Part shown: in pieces, positions 44,966-53,749 of the stretch
Position numbering within the stretch: the first letter of the stretch is position 1
How the letters are laid out: the number at the start of each line of letters is the position of its first letter
Assembly: GCF_900240295.1 (NCBI RefSeq)
Contig: NZ_OEQB01000001.1
Coordinates: 186,001 to 250,000 of the forward strand
Direction: 5' to 3'
DNA from: Megasphaera vaginalis (ex Bordigoni et al. 2020)
Lineage (GTDB): Bacteria > Bacillota > Negativicutes > Veillonellales > Megasphaeraceae
Length of the DNA: 64,000 nt
Made by a program: the position numbers and the translations under genes
Notes under the pieces: generated by a model
Told to the model about the DNA's origin: nothing
The model's database searches: none
What the model saw: only the letters and a program-made list of their open reading frames with translations

Positions 44966-45463
44966 TTATTCTTTCGTAAAATCCCATTTGCTCAGGTCAA
45001 GGTGACAATACCCGCCGGGATTCTTCTTCAAATAATCTTGATGATATGCTTCAGCGCAATAAAAATTCTCCAACGCCATGATTTCCGTTACAACAGGCCG
45101 ATCATATTTTCTGGATTCTTCCGCCAAAACCGCTTCGGCGATGTGCCTGCTCTCTTCGTCAAGATAGTAGATACCTGTCCGATATTGCGTTCCCACATCG
45201 AAGCCCTGCCGATTCAACGATGTCGGGTCGATGGCTTCAAAAAATACCGTCAAGATCCGTTTTAACCCCGTGACAGTACCGTCATGAACAACCTTCACCG
45301 TTTCCGCCGCTCCCGTCGCACCGGTACAGACTTGTTCATACGTCGGCTGCGGACGCCGACTGTTGGCATAGCCGACTTCCGTCGACACCACGCAAGGTGC
45401 CTTCTGCAACAACGCCTCAAGGCCCCAGAAGCACCCTCCTGCCAGATAAATTTCCGTTTCCAC
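44966..45463 (-). CDS. msrA: Peptide methionine-S-sulfoxide reductase MsrA
   Basis: Repairs oxidised methionine (S form) in proteins. 165 residues. The catalytic cysteine is in AGGCFWGLEALLQ near the N-terminus. YANSRRPQPTYEQVCTG and TEIMALENFYCAEAYHQDYL follow, and the C-terminal recycling region has CHLDLSKW. I start at the GTG of VETEIYL because GGGAGG lies 7 bases before it; the ATG nine codons upstream has no such site. The 205-base gap between it and tRNA-Arg holds nothing else that I can identify. Confidence 0.93.
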   Translation of the reverse strand: METEIYLAGGCFWGLEALLQKAPCVVSTEVGYANSRRPQPTYEQVCTGATGAAETVKVVHDGTVTGLKRILTVFFEAIDPTSLNRQGFDVGTQYRTGIYYLDEESRHIAEAVLAEESRKYDRPVVTEIMALENFYCAEAYHQDYLKKNPGGYCHLDLSKWDFTKE

Positions 45464-45490
45464 GCGCACACCTCCCGCCATTTTTACCAT

Positions 45491-45777
45491 GACTTACTAC
45501 AGGTGGCAACGTTCGCCACCTGGCGCACCTTCGTCCTGATTTTCACGCTTTCGCCAGGCGATGGTAACGAGCATCGTTTTATCGTCTTTTCACGCTGCCT
45601 TGACACGCACCGCACGGCCTTCTCTCACAGCCATATTCGAACATCCCTTTTGAACCGTTATACCGCCAATTCCTGTTTTCACCTAAGGATATCCCACCTA
45701 GTCGTTCCGCCGCTCCAACGGTAGATTGCAATAACCGTAAAATATCGATCTCAGTAAGCGTCACGCCGTTGTATGCA
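45491..45777. other. Intergenic stretch, no supported gene
   Basis: A 61-codon minus-strand frame (45579-45764, with LTEIDILRLLQSTVGAAERL) lacks a ribosome site and any family resemblance. Two short inverted segments occur near 45500-45560. I do not assign a function. Confidence 0.3.
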
Positions 45778-46257
45778 TCATAATTTATGCACCCATCCCG
45801 TCAGCAATTCCCGCGACGGATGACCGTTGCATACTCTGCCGGTTTTCCAGACGGCCGTTTCGGAACAGACTTTTTTCAACAAAGAAACGGTACTGCCGAA
45901 ATCGCTCTCTCCTGAGGTGCAGAAGGGAATGATCGTTTTCCCTGAAAAGTCATAACTTTCCAAAAAAGTCAGGATAATATTCGGCGCCTTGTACCACCAG
46001 ATGGGAAAGCCCAAGTAAATCGTATCGTATTTTTCCATATGCGCCACGCTGTTGGCAATCGCAGGGCGAAAAGAAGGATCCTCTTTTTCTTTCGACGTTC
46101 TGCTGTTTTTATTCTGCCAGTCCAAGTCTTCCTTCGTATACGCATCCTGCGGCGTAATCGCAAAGAGATCCCCCTTCGTTATAGCAGCCAGATCTGCGGC
46201 AACCTTTCTGGTCACATTTGTACAAGAAAAATAAGCCACTAACACGTTCGTTTCCAA
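45778..46257 (-). CDS. Flavodoxin
   Basis: FMN-binding electron carrier or flavodoxin-like reductase. 159 residues with the phosphate-binding loop YFSCTNVTRKVA near residue 10, the first flavin loop GFPIWWYKAPNIILTFLES around residue 82 and FCTSGESDFGST around residue 112. AGGAGG lies before the ATG. The gene stands alone between msrA and lysE. Confidence 0.9.
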   Translation of the reverse strand: METNVLVAYFSCTNVTRKVAADLAAITKGDLFAITPQDAYTKEDLDWQNKNSRTSKEKEDPSFRPAIANSVAHMEKYDTIYLGFPIWWYKAPNIILTFLESYDFSGKTIIPFCTSGESDFGSTVSLLKKVCSETAVWKTGRVCNGHPSRELLTGWVHKL

Positions 46258-46367
46258 TTTATCTTCCTCCTAAATAATAACTGCGCCGATAAAAAAATAC
46301 ACAATCCTTGCTCCTCTTTTGCCGTCTATTGCGAAATGCCTTCCTCCGCTGTTTTACCGTAAAACGA

Positions 46368-46985
46368 TTAAAAGATAGAAGCCAAAGTGATGAAATGACG
46401 CAACAGAATAAGACCGTAGATGAGAATAACGACGCCGCAAAGACGATTGATCCACTGTAATACCTTGCCGGTCAGAATATTGCCGATACGGGAAACAATC
46501 AACGTAATGGAGGAAAACCAAAGACAAGAAGCCGAAACAACGCCGCTAATAAAAAAAACGCCGGATTCCGGCGGCAGTGACGCCTGAAAAGCCCCCAGCA
46601 TCATGGTCCCGTCAATAATCGCCTGCGGATTGAACCAGGTCACGACACAAGCCGTAATAACGGTCCGGCGCAGCGTAAAGCGGCTTTTTTCATGGAGAAC
46701 CGTTTCTTCTCCCGCGCGAATCAGACCGACGGCAAGGTAAATGATAACCAGACTGCCGCCAAGCAGAACCGCGGCCTGGAGCCATTCATATGCTTCCATA
46801 ATAAAGCCGATGCCGAAAAAGCAAGCCAAAGCCAGCGTAACATCAAAAAAGGTGACGATCCATGCCGTAAACAAGGCACGACCTGTCAATAAAGACAAGG
46901 CGCTGTTAATGACAAAGAGGTTCTGCAAGCCGATGGGCGCCACATAAGCCAGTCCCATCGTCAACCCTTGTATATACACATCCAC
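46368..46985 (-). CDS. LysE/ArgO-family amino acid exporter
   Basis: Inner-membrane exporter of basic or other amino acids. 205 residues with six hydrophobic segments. The N-terminal family motif GLAYVAPIGLQNLFVINSAL and the central VVTWFNPQAIIDGTMMLGAF are diagnostic. No LysG-type regulator is adjacent. The 240 bases upstream, before the aldo/keto reductase terminator, hold only a short frame ending WAEKHSGPAS without support. Confidence 0.92.
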   Translation of the reverse strand: MDVYIQGLTMGLAYVAPIGLQNLFVINSALSLLTGRALFTAWIVTFFDVTLALACFFGIGFIMEAYEWLQAAVLLGGSLVIIYLAVGLIRAGEETVLHEKSRFTLRRTVITACVVTWFNPQAIIDGTMMLGAFQASLPPESGVFFISGVVSASCLWFSSITLIVSRIGNILTGKVLQWINRLCGVVILIYGLILLRHFITLASIF

Positions 46986-47191
46986 GCTTACGACCCCTTT
47001 ACCGATTGATAGACTGATTATAGCATCCCGGTATCAAGATTGGCAAATTCTCCCTGCCTTTCTATGCAAACGAAACGGCGACGTACATACAGATGTTATG
47101 ACGCCGGTCCGGAATGCTTCTCTGCCCAATCGAAAACGATCATCTGCCAGGTCGGTATTCCCTCACCGCACAAAAACCGTCTGACAGTAAA

Positions 47192-47218
47192 ATAAAACGG
47201 CGGCTGAAAGCCGCCGTC
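47192..47218 (-). terminator. Terminator after the aldo/keto reductase gene
   Basis: Stem ACGGCGGCT/AGCCGCCGT with a 3-base loop, then TTTTATTTTA on the minus strand, 8 bases beyond the stop. Confidence 0.88.
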
Positions 47219-47225
47219 ACCGATC

Positions 47226-48092
47226 TTACATCTTGCCGCCAAATACAGGAAAAAAACTATCCTTTCCGTAATCTTTCAAAGGACTGACGTGTTTCAGCCG
47301 TTCCATATCTTCAGCCGAAATAACGAAATCGACGGCTCCATTGCTCTTCATATGTTCAGGATTTACAGTTTTCGGCAAAACCACCATACCGAGCTGCAAA
47401 TCATAACGGATACACAGCTGCGACGCCGAAACGCCGTATTTTTCAGCCATGGCAGTAATTTCTTCCGCCTGCAGGGCCATGCCGTGAGCAATCGGCGAAT
47501 ACGCTTCAACGACGATGTCTCTATGTTGGCAGTAATCGATAAGCGCGAACGGCGTATTGCCGATATGAGCCAATATTTGATTGACCATCGGTTTTATCTC
47601 GCCATGAGTGATAATGTTCTCCAAATCAATTTCCAGAAAATTGGAAACGCCGATAGCTCTAACCTTACCTGCTTTATAAGCGTCTTCCAAGGCCTTCCAG
47701 GCCGCCAGATTTCCTTCGAAATACCGATCGTCAGATTGGTTGACAGCTTTCCACGGCTGTGGGCTGTGGATAATCATCAAGTCTAAGTAGTCCAATCCCA
47801 TTTTTTTCAGCGATCTGTCGATAGACGCTGCGGCATTGGCATACTCCTTTCGTTCAGCAGCAACTTTGGAAGTCACAAAAACATCTTCCCGCTTCACGCC
47901 GGACTTACGTATTCCGTCACCGACGCCGGCTTCATTCCGATAAGCTTGTGCCGTATCGACATGGCGATAACCGATCTGCAAGGCAGCCGCTACGGCAGCA
48001 CCGGCGTCTTCATCGGCGACAAGCCATGTTCCCAAAGCCAATTTCGGAATTTTTACACCGTTATGAAGGGTAAACGTTTCTTCAAAGATCAT
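47226..48092 (-). CDS. Aldo/keto reductase
   Basis: NAD(P)H-dependent reductase of carbonyl compounds with a TIM barrel. About 288 residues. The catalytic tetrad can be placed: Asp and Tyr in HVDTAQAYRNEAGVG (about 45-60), Lys in VFVTSKV (about 73) and His in LMIIHSPQPW (about 108). The cofactor loop is VVLPKTVNPEHMKSN near residue 245. I start at the ATG of MIFEETF, with GGAAGG upstream; the frame continues 31 codons further without a site. The physiological substrate is unknown. Confidence 0.92.
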   Translation of the reverse strand: MIFEETFTLHNGVKIPKLALGTWLVADEDAGAAVAAALQIGYRHVDTAQAYRNEAGVGDGIRKSGVKREDVFVTSKVAAERKEYANAAASIDRSLKKMGLDYLDLMIIHSPQPWKAVNQSDDRYFEGNLAAWKALEDAYKAGKVRAIGVSNFLEIDLENIITHGEIKPMVNQILAHIGNTPFALIDYCQHRDIVVEAYSPIAHGMALQAEEITAMAEKYGVSASQLCIRYDLQLGMVVLPKTVNPEHMKSNGAVDFVISAEDMERLKHVSPLKDYGKDSFFPVFGGKM

Positions 48093-48245
48093 CTCAATAC
48101 ACCTTCCTTTATTCGATAAATTGACAGTTTGACAAAAGACAGAGAAGCACGCTCCTCTGTCTTTAAGTATACGAAATATTGTCACCTATGTAAAATACGT
48201 ATTTCCTATATTTCTTTATGCTTACAACATTTTGCAAAGATGGAC

Positions 48246-49547
48246 TCATGCCGGTACAACACCGCAAACAAGTGCGGTAACGAGCATGATGATCGTGACG
48301 GCAAAAGCCCAGGGAATGGTCCTGCGCTGATGCTCTGCCAAATCGAGTTTGGCCATCGCCACCAGCATGAACGTAGTGCCCGTAAGAGGGCTGACGGGAA
48401 ATCCCATATTCATTTGTCCGAAAAAGGCGGCCCGTGCCATTTCGACAGGCATAATGCCATATGTCGTACCGGCTTCAGCAAGAACGGGCAACACACCGAA
48501 ATAAAATGACGACGGGTCAAAGAGAAGTGTCGCAGGCATGGCAAAAATGCCGACGATAACCGCCATATGCGGCCCCAGAACAGCCGGAATAATCATGACC
48601 AAGGCCTCGGCCATGGCCTGAATCATTCCCGTACAGTTCATGACCCCGACGAGAGATCCTGTGGCAAAGACGATACCGGCCATCGTCAAGGCGCTATGCG
48701 AATGATAGGCCAGCATGAACTTCTGCTCCGTCACCCGAGGATAGTTGACGACCAGCGCAATTGCCAGCGAAATCATGAAAACAACGGCCGCGTGGACCAT
48801 GCCGGAGATCAAAACACCGATCGTAACGACAACGAGCAGCATATTGAATTTTGCAAGTTTCGGACGTTCGTACTCAGCCATTTTGATTTCATCTACCGTC
48901 GGCTTCAACTGAATCGGTTCAGCCAGTCTGGCAAGACCGATCCGTTTGCGCTCACAACGTCCGAGATAACAGTCAATACAAAAAATACTGAGCAGTCCGA
49001 CAGCAAGGGGAATGATGATCGGTACCCATAATTCGTGCGACGTCAGATTCAACGCCACCATGCAACGTTGCGCCGTCGATCCCCAGGGCTGCGTACATTG
49101 AAAACCGGCGCTCAGGGATAACACCGTAGCCAACGTCGTCCGGCGCATACCCAACCCGTCAAAGAGCGGCAGCATCGCCGGAATGACGACCATAACCGTA
49201 ACGACGCCGCTGGCGCTCATTTCCGCCAAAAGCGCCAGAATCCCCGTACCGATACAAATTCGTACCGGGTCATGACCGACTGCATGAAAAATGAAGCGAA
49301 CAATAGGCCGCAGCGTGCCTGCACTGATGATAACGCCAAAAAACAGTGTGGCAAAAATGAACATAATACCGATAGGCGCCACAGCCCGCATGCCCTTCAA
49401 TATGAAGTCACCGGTCTGCCAACCGTAACCGGCAGTCAACGAAATAACGGCAGGAACAAGAATAAAAGCGGGTATCGGTCCCATGATACGCCGCAAAATA
49501 AAAACGACGGAAATAATTACCGTTGCAAACCCGAAGACAGCAGTCAT
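48246..49547 (-). CDS. CitMHS-type organic acid transporter
   Basis: Inner-membrane secondary transporter of the citrate-Mg2+:H+ (CitMHS) group of the ion transporter superfamily; citrate or a related acid is the probable substrate. About 432 residues and twelve membrane segments, with LLAEMSASGVVTVMVVIPAM, LGMRRTTLATVLSLSAGFQC, TQPWGSTAQRCMVAL and, near the C-terminus, FDPSSFYFGVLPVL and GFPVSPLTGTTFMLV. I start at the ATG of MTAVFGF; a TTG six codons earlier is also in frame and the ribosome site is weak. Monocistronic. Confidence 0.85.
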   Translation of the reverse strand: MTAVFGFATVIISVVFILRRIMGPIPAFILVPAVISLTAGYGWQTGDFILKGMRAVAPIGIMFIFATLFFGVIISAGTLRPIVRFIFHAVGHDPVRICIGTGILALLAEMSASGVVTVMVVIPAMLPLFDGLGMRRTTLATVLSLSAGFQCTQPWGSTAQRCMVALNLTSHELWVPIIIPLAVGLLSIFCIDCYLGRCERKRIGLARLAEPIQLKPTVDEIKMAEYERPKLAKFNMLLVVVTIGVLISGMVHAAVVFMISLAIALVVNYPRVTEQKFMLAYHSHSALTMAGIVFATGSLVGVMNCTGMIQAMAEALVMIIPAVLGPHMAVIVGIFAMPATLLFDPSSFYFGVLPVLAEAGTTYGIMPVEMARAAFFGQMNMGFPVSPLTGTTFMLVAMAKLDLAEHQRRTIPWAFAVTIIMLVTALVCGVVPA

Positions 49548-49737
49548 TCTACACACTTCTTTCAACTGAAAATATTTTCATCAATGGTGTACAGTACCTG
49601 CATCTGCCAATTGCTCTTTTCAAAACACGGGCAACCAAACGCGACTGATCCCGGCAAAAAATTCGCTGCCGCCGTAAATGACAAAAATCGTATCGACTAA
49701 CTACTTTTATTATAAGTAACTACGCCGGGAGACGCAA

Positions 49738-49776
49738 ATAAAAAACGACAGTCTCCGAATCATCGGAAACTGTCGC
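49738..49776 (-). terminator. Terminator after ridA
   Basis: Imperfect stem CGACAGTCTCCG/CGGAAACTGTCG with T-rich TTTTTTATTT after it on the minus strand; ends the ilvA-permease-ridA operon. Confidence 0.85.
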
Positions 49777-49786
49777 GCAATATCGC

Positions 49787-50173
49787 TTATTTGCCGCAAT
49801 AGGCAATAACTTCTACTTCCACGCTGGCGCCCTTCGGTAAATTGGCAATAGCGACGCAGGAACGAGCGGGCAATGTCTTTTGGAAATATTTACCGTACAC
49901 TTCATTGACGGCTCCAAAATACTCGATATTTGTCAAATACACCGTCGTCTTGACGACATGATCGAAAGAAAGCCCTGCCGCTTCCAGTAACGCGCCGACA
50001 TTTTTCATGCACTGTTCCGCCTGATCAACGACGCCGCCGCCGACAAGCTTTCCTTTTGCCGGGTCAAGAGCGACCTGACCGGAAGCAAACAGGAAATCGC
50101 CTGCTTTAATCGCCTGTGAATAGGGACCTACCGCGCCCGGTGCTTTTTCCGTTTTAATTACATCTACTGCCAT
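49787..50173 (-). CDS. ridA: Enamine/imine deaminase RidA
   Basis: Hydrolyses the reactive 2-aminoacrylate and 2-aminocrotonate enamines released by PLP enzymes such as threonine deaminase. 128 residues with PGAVGPYSQAIKAGDFLFAS, the conserved DHVVKTTVYLTNIEYF and the arginine-containing LPARSCVAIANLPKGASVEV that binds the product carboxylate. It is the last gene of the operon begun by ilvA, which explains its role here. Confidence 0.95.
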   Translation of the reverse strand: MAVDVIKTEKAPGAVGPYSQAIKAGDFLFASGQVALDPAKGKLVGGGVVDQAEQCMKNVGALLEAAGLSFDHVVKTTVYLTNIEYFGAVNEVYGKYFQKTLPARSCVAIANLPKGASVEVEVIAYCGK

Positions 50174-50239
50174 AAGAAAACACTCTCCTTTATAATTTAT
50201 TGATTATATTATACAACTTATTTTACGCTATTGCGTCAT

Positions 50240-51625
50240 TTATTCCACAAGTTTTCCGTCTCTGTCGTATTTTTTCTTATTCAGGCCGCAGATATAATAG
50301 ATCACCGTAATAGCCACAATAAATGCCCAAGAAGAAATCAGAGACATTCTCGTATCGGTGTTGAACCACATGCCGACAGTGACTAAGCCCAGGAACGCAA
50401 TGCAGAACCAGTTGGCATAGGGATACAAAGGCGACTTGAAATCATGTTTCGCCATCACTTCTTCACCCCAATATTTGCGGAAGTTCTTCTGTGCATAAGC
50501 CAACACGAACCAAGCGATCATGCCGGGGAAAACGGAAGCGCTGTAAAGGTAAATAAACAATTTCGAATCGGGAATCATGTAGTTCAGGATGACGCCGACA
50601 ATCAGGAGCGCAATCGTAATGCCGATGCCGATGCGCGGTACGCCGGAAGCAGACAAGCGTTTGAAAATAGCCGGAGCCTGGCCGTTCTGAGCCAACGTGT
50701 ATAACATGCGGCCGGAGCTGTAAAGACCGCTGTTGCAACCGGAAAGAGCCGCAGTCAGTACGACGAAATTGATGATGCCGGCCGCCAAGGAAATGCCGAC
50801 CTTAGCAAAGGTCATAACAAAGGGACTGCCGATAAGGCTTACCTGATTCCAAGGATAAATGGAAAGGATGATGAAAATCGAACCGATGTAGAAGATCAGA
50901 ATACGCCAGACGATATTCTTCGTAGCTTTCTTCAACGTATTCTTCGGATCCTGCGCTTCCCCTGCCGTTATGCCGACAAGTTCGACGCCTTGGAAGGCAG
51001 CGGCAACGACACACATGGCAGCCAACATGCCGCCGAAGCCGTTCGGCATGAAACCGCCGTTCGTCCAAAGATTGGAAATACCGACGGGAACGCCGTTATT
51101 GCCGAAACCGAAGAGAATAACAGCGGCGCCGACGAAAAGCATAACGATAATCGTCACAACCTTAATCAGCGCAAACCAAAATTCAAATTCACCATAATAT
51201 TTAACGGCAGCCATATTGGCAACAGCTACGACGACCATGCCGCCAAATGCCGCAATCCATTGCGGCAGTAAGGGGAACCAATACTTAACGTAAATGCCGA
51301 CAGCCGTCACTTCCGAAAGGCCGATAGCAACCCACATGAACCAATAAACCCAAGCCGTCAGATAACCTGCATAAGGACTGATATATTTGTGCGCGTACGT
51401 TGCAAAAGAGCCGGTAACCGGTTCCTGATACAACATTTCGCCCATAATGCGCATGATGAAAAACATGACGACGCCGGTTAAGGCATAACAAAGCAATACG
51501 GAAGGACCGGCCATCATGATCGTACTGGCAGATCCCATGAACAAACCTACACCGATTGTCCCGCCTAAAGCAATCATTTCCACGTGTCTCGGCTTGAGAC
51601 CGCGCTGCATTTTTTCAGATTCCAT
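50240..51625 (-). CDS. Amino acid permease, APC superfamily
   Basis: Proton-coupled amino acid importer of the AAT group (GabP/AnsP/ProY-like). 461 residues, twelve membrane helices. The N-terminal LKPRHVEMIALGGTIGVGLF and the following MAGPSVLLCYALTGVVMFFI, GEMLYQEPVTGSFATYAHKY and AFQGVELVGITAGEAQDPKN are typical. It lies 20 bases after ilvA and 66 before ridA, so threonine or serine import is the likely job, inferred from context only. Confidence 0.9.
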   Translation of the reverse strand: MESEKMQRGLKPRHVEMIALGGTIGVGLFMGSASTIMMAGPSVLLCYALTGVVMFFIMRIMGEMLYQEPVTGSFATYAHKYISPYAGYLTAWVYWFMWVAIGLSEVTAVGIYVKYWFPLLPQWIAAFGGMVVVAVANMAAVKYYGEFEFWFALIKVVTIIVMLFVGAAVILFGFGNNGVPVGISNLWTNGGFMPNGFGGMLAAMCVVAAAFQGVELVGITAGEAQDPKNTLKKATKNIVWRILIFYIGSIFIILSIYPWNQVSLIGSPFVMTFAKVGISLAAGIINFVVLTAALSGCNSGLYSSGRMLYTLAQNGQAPAIFKRLSASGVPRIGIGITIALLIVGVILNYMIPDSKLFIYLYSASVFPGMIAWFVLAYAQKNFRKYWGEEVMAKHDFKSPLYPYANWFCIAFLGLVTVGMWFNTDTRMSLISSWAFIVAITVIYYICGLNKKKYDRDGKLVE

Positions 51626-51645
51626 TTAAAAATCCTCCTGAACAG

Positions 51646-52866
51646 TTATTTTAACGTAACATGATAATGTTGAGCCCGTAATTCCGCCACCAAATGTTCC
51701 ACATGCTTTTCGTTGGCCGTTTCCAGCTCAAAGGAGACGGCAGTCTGACCGATGCCGATATTATGCTGGCTCCGTTCATGGGTGATAGAAAGCACATTGG
51801 CGTTGGATTCCGCGATAATAGACAAGAGCTTAACCAATACGCCGGGACGATCGGGAACGACGGTTTCAAAGAACACCTTGCGCCATGAGCGAAGCAATCC
51901 GCTGTTGATAACACGCGTCATATTGTTGACATCAATGTTGCCGCCGCTGACAAGAGCAGCGACTTTTTTGTTATGAAGCCCCGATATCTTACCATTCATC
52001 AACGCCGCCACAGGAACGGCGCCGGCACCTTCAGCCACCGTTTTAACACGTTCGATAAGCCAAAGAATCGCGCTGGCAATTTCCGTTTCATCAACGGTAA
52101 CGATGTCATCGACATATTTTTTGCAAATTTCGTATGTATTACAGCCTGGCGTCTTTACCGTAATGCCGTCAGCCAAACTCGGTTTGCCGTTTACGGTCGT
52201 AATTTTGCCCTCTTCCAGAGACGTCTTCATTGAAGGCATATGCGCCGTCTGCACGCCGATGATCTTGATTTTCGGATTGACACTTTTCGCCGCTACGGCC
52301 AAGCCGGCAATCAGTCCGCCGCCGCCGATAGGAGCAATGATTGCATCGACATCAGGCAGTTGTTCAAGGATTTCCAAAGAAATGGTCCCTTGTCCGGCAA
52401 TAACCAACGGATCATTGAAGGGATGAACAAAGGTATAGCCATGCTCTTTGGTCAGTTCCTCCGCCTTGGCAGCCGCTTCATCAAAAAAATCACCGTGTAA
52501 AACGACTGTCGCGCCATAGCCGCGCGTTGCCGCCACCTTCGTAAGAGGCGCATGTTTCGGCATGCAAATAATCGACTGACAGCCGTATTCACTGGCCGCT
52601 AACGCCACGCCTTGCGCATGATTCCCGGCTGAAGCCGCAATTACCCCCTTTTCACGTTCTTCCGGTGTCAATGAAGCAACTTTATTGTATGCGCCGCGAA
52701 GCTTAAACGACCCTGTCCGCTGCAGGTTTTCCAACTTCAGGAAAACCTTGCACTCAGCTACTTTGCTCACAGAATTTGAAAAAGACAATCCTGTTTTCTG
52801 TGCTACGCCGGCTAAGCGCGCCTGTGCCTCCTGCACCATTTTCAAACTTACACAATCTTCACTCAT
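51646..52866 (-). CDS. ilvA: Threonine ammonia-lyase with ACT domain
   Basis: PLP enzyme turning threonine into 2-oxobutanoate and ammonia (and serine into pyruvate). 406 residues. The PLP lysine is in LQRTGSFKLRGAYNK (about 55), the phosphate loop is IIAPIGGGGLIAGLAV (about 178), and a C-terminal ACT domain starts near residue 330 (FFETVVPDRPGVLVKLLSII). The length and single ACT domain suit the short TdcB/IlvA-like form. First gene of the operon with an amino acid permease and ridA, which suggests a catabolic role in threonine/serine fermentation. Confidence 0.93.
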   Translation of the reverse strand: MSEDCVSLKMVQEAQARLAGVAQKTGLSFSNSVSKVAECKVFLKLENLQRTGSFKLRGAYNKVASLTPEEREKGVIAASAGNHAQGVALAASEYGCQSIICMPKHAPLTKVAATRGYGATVVLHGDFFDEAAAKAEELTKEHGYTFVHPFNDPLVIAGQGTISLEILEQLPDVDAIIAPIGGGGLIAGLAVAAKSVNPKIKIIGVQTAHMPSMKTSLEEGKITTVNGKPSLADGITVKTPGCNTYEICKKYVDDIVTVDETEIASAILWLIERVKTVAEGAGAVPVAALMNGKISGLHNKKVAALVSGGNIDVNNMTRVINSGLLRSWRKVFFETVVPDRPGVLVKLLSIIAESNANVLSITHERSQHNIGIGQTAVSFELETANEKHVEHLVAELRAQHYHVTLK

Positions 52867-52908
52867 AACGATTTCCTCCCTAAAATTGACCGGTCGCTAA
52901 GATGTTGC

Positions 52909-52934
52909 ACTATTTTCTATATGAAGAAAATAGT
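52909..52934 (-). promoter_or_regulatory. Inverted repeat in the ilvA leader
   Basis: ACTATTTTCT/AGAAAATAGT, a perfect 10-bp inverted repeat with a 6-base centre, between the promoter and ilvA. It may be an operator or a leader hairpin. It has no T tract, so it is not a terminator. Confidence 0.55.
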
Positions 52935-52955
52935 CATTCATCTTTTTGCATGTTT

Positions 52956-52985
52956 ACTATACTCCTAACATATGTTCATTGTCAA
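52956..52985 (-). promoter_or_regulatory. Promoter of the ilvA operon
   Basis: Perfect TTGACA and TATAGT with an 18-base spacer on the minus strand. The spacer contains the palindrome AACATATGTT. Confidence 0.8.
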
Positions 52986-53448
52986 CGGATTCATATTTTT
53001 GTATAGTTTTCCGTTTTATTTTTCTTTTTCACGCTTATTTTTTGCATATTTTACATATTTTTCATATATTGAAAGTATATTTTTCGATTAATCATAAAAA
53101 AATTTTGAGTATGATCATCGCTTTGTCTCTTCCAAAAACACACGTGAATTTTATAACAATACTATCCGATATTGGCATAAGAAAAAATGCATCATCAACT
53201 TTTTTGCATATTCGCAAGAATACGAAATTCTCCTTTATTAAGCCATTTTTTACTTCTAATCCAGTATTTTAAAATAGTATTTTCAAATAATTTGTTCAAC
53301 AGCCTCAAAAAAACAACTTGAATTAATGATATTGAAATTAACCTATAATTCAGTATATTATTTGTATTATAAAAGATATGTTTTCATTATTTAATGTAAA
53401 CTATCCATTTTTCTTTATATATATGGTATGTTAATGAAATCACATTAT
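52986..53448. other. AT-rich intergenic region
   Basis: No gene supported on either strand; a plus-strand frame through it lacks a ribosome site and has no resemblance to a known protein. The base composition is far more AT-rich than ilvA. This is the junction between core region 2 and element B. Confidence 0.5.
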
Positions 53449-53649
53449 CTATTCTTCTGCCATTTCGGCTATCTTCCCGCTTTTCAGAAAACGCGTCTCT
53501 TTCCCATCCATCGTGATTACGCTGAAAAACGTGGAACGATAAAAAGACGATCTGTTTCTTTGCCTTAGCTTTACCACTGTAAATTCAAGCCGCAGGCGCA
53601 TCGTTTCATCATTCCTGACTTCCCTCTCCCGACCGGCCGCTCTCTTCAC
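53449..53649 (-). CDS. Hypothetical 66-residue basic protein
   Basis: An open frame with a GTG start, rich in arginine, with RLRLEFTVVKLRQRNRSSFY and then STFFSVITMDGKETRFLKSG. The second half could be a small beta-type domain. An inner ATG at MRLRLEFT would give about 50 residues. No family is recognised, the ribosome site is poor, and the start overlaps a predicted hairpin. It may be a remnant. Confidence 0.3.
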   Translation of the reverse strand: MKRAAGREREVRNDETMRLRLEFTVVKLRQRNRSSFYRSTFFSVITMDGKETRFLKSGKIAEMAEE

Positions 53650-53711
53650 TACATCGCCCCTGCTCCCCGATGTAGTTGGACTGCCGACCCTGATAACGTT
53701 AAATAATCAGG
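53648..53711 (-). other. Possible structured RNA or leader
   Basis: Two strong inverted repeats lie side by side in GC-richer sequence: ACTACATCG/CGATGTAGT (53648-53656 with 53668-53676) and CCTGAT/ATCAGG (53689-53694 with 53706-53711). Both lack T tracts. They match no RNA family I can name. Confidence 0.35.
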
Positions 53712-53749
53712 CACCCGGTCTTCCCCTTTCAGCCTCAAACAAGGCCATA

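Noticed and set aside
45579-45764. 61-codon minus-strand frame between msrA and the flavodoxin
   Set aside because: No ribosome site, no family resemblance and odd composition; kept only as intergenic.
52946-53272. 108-codon plus-strand frame upstream of ilvA
   Set aside because: It lies over the ilvA promoter in AT-rich DNA, lacks a ribosome site and resembles no protein.
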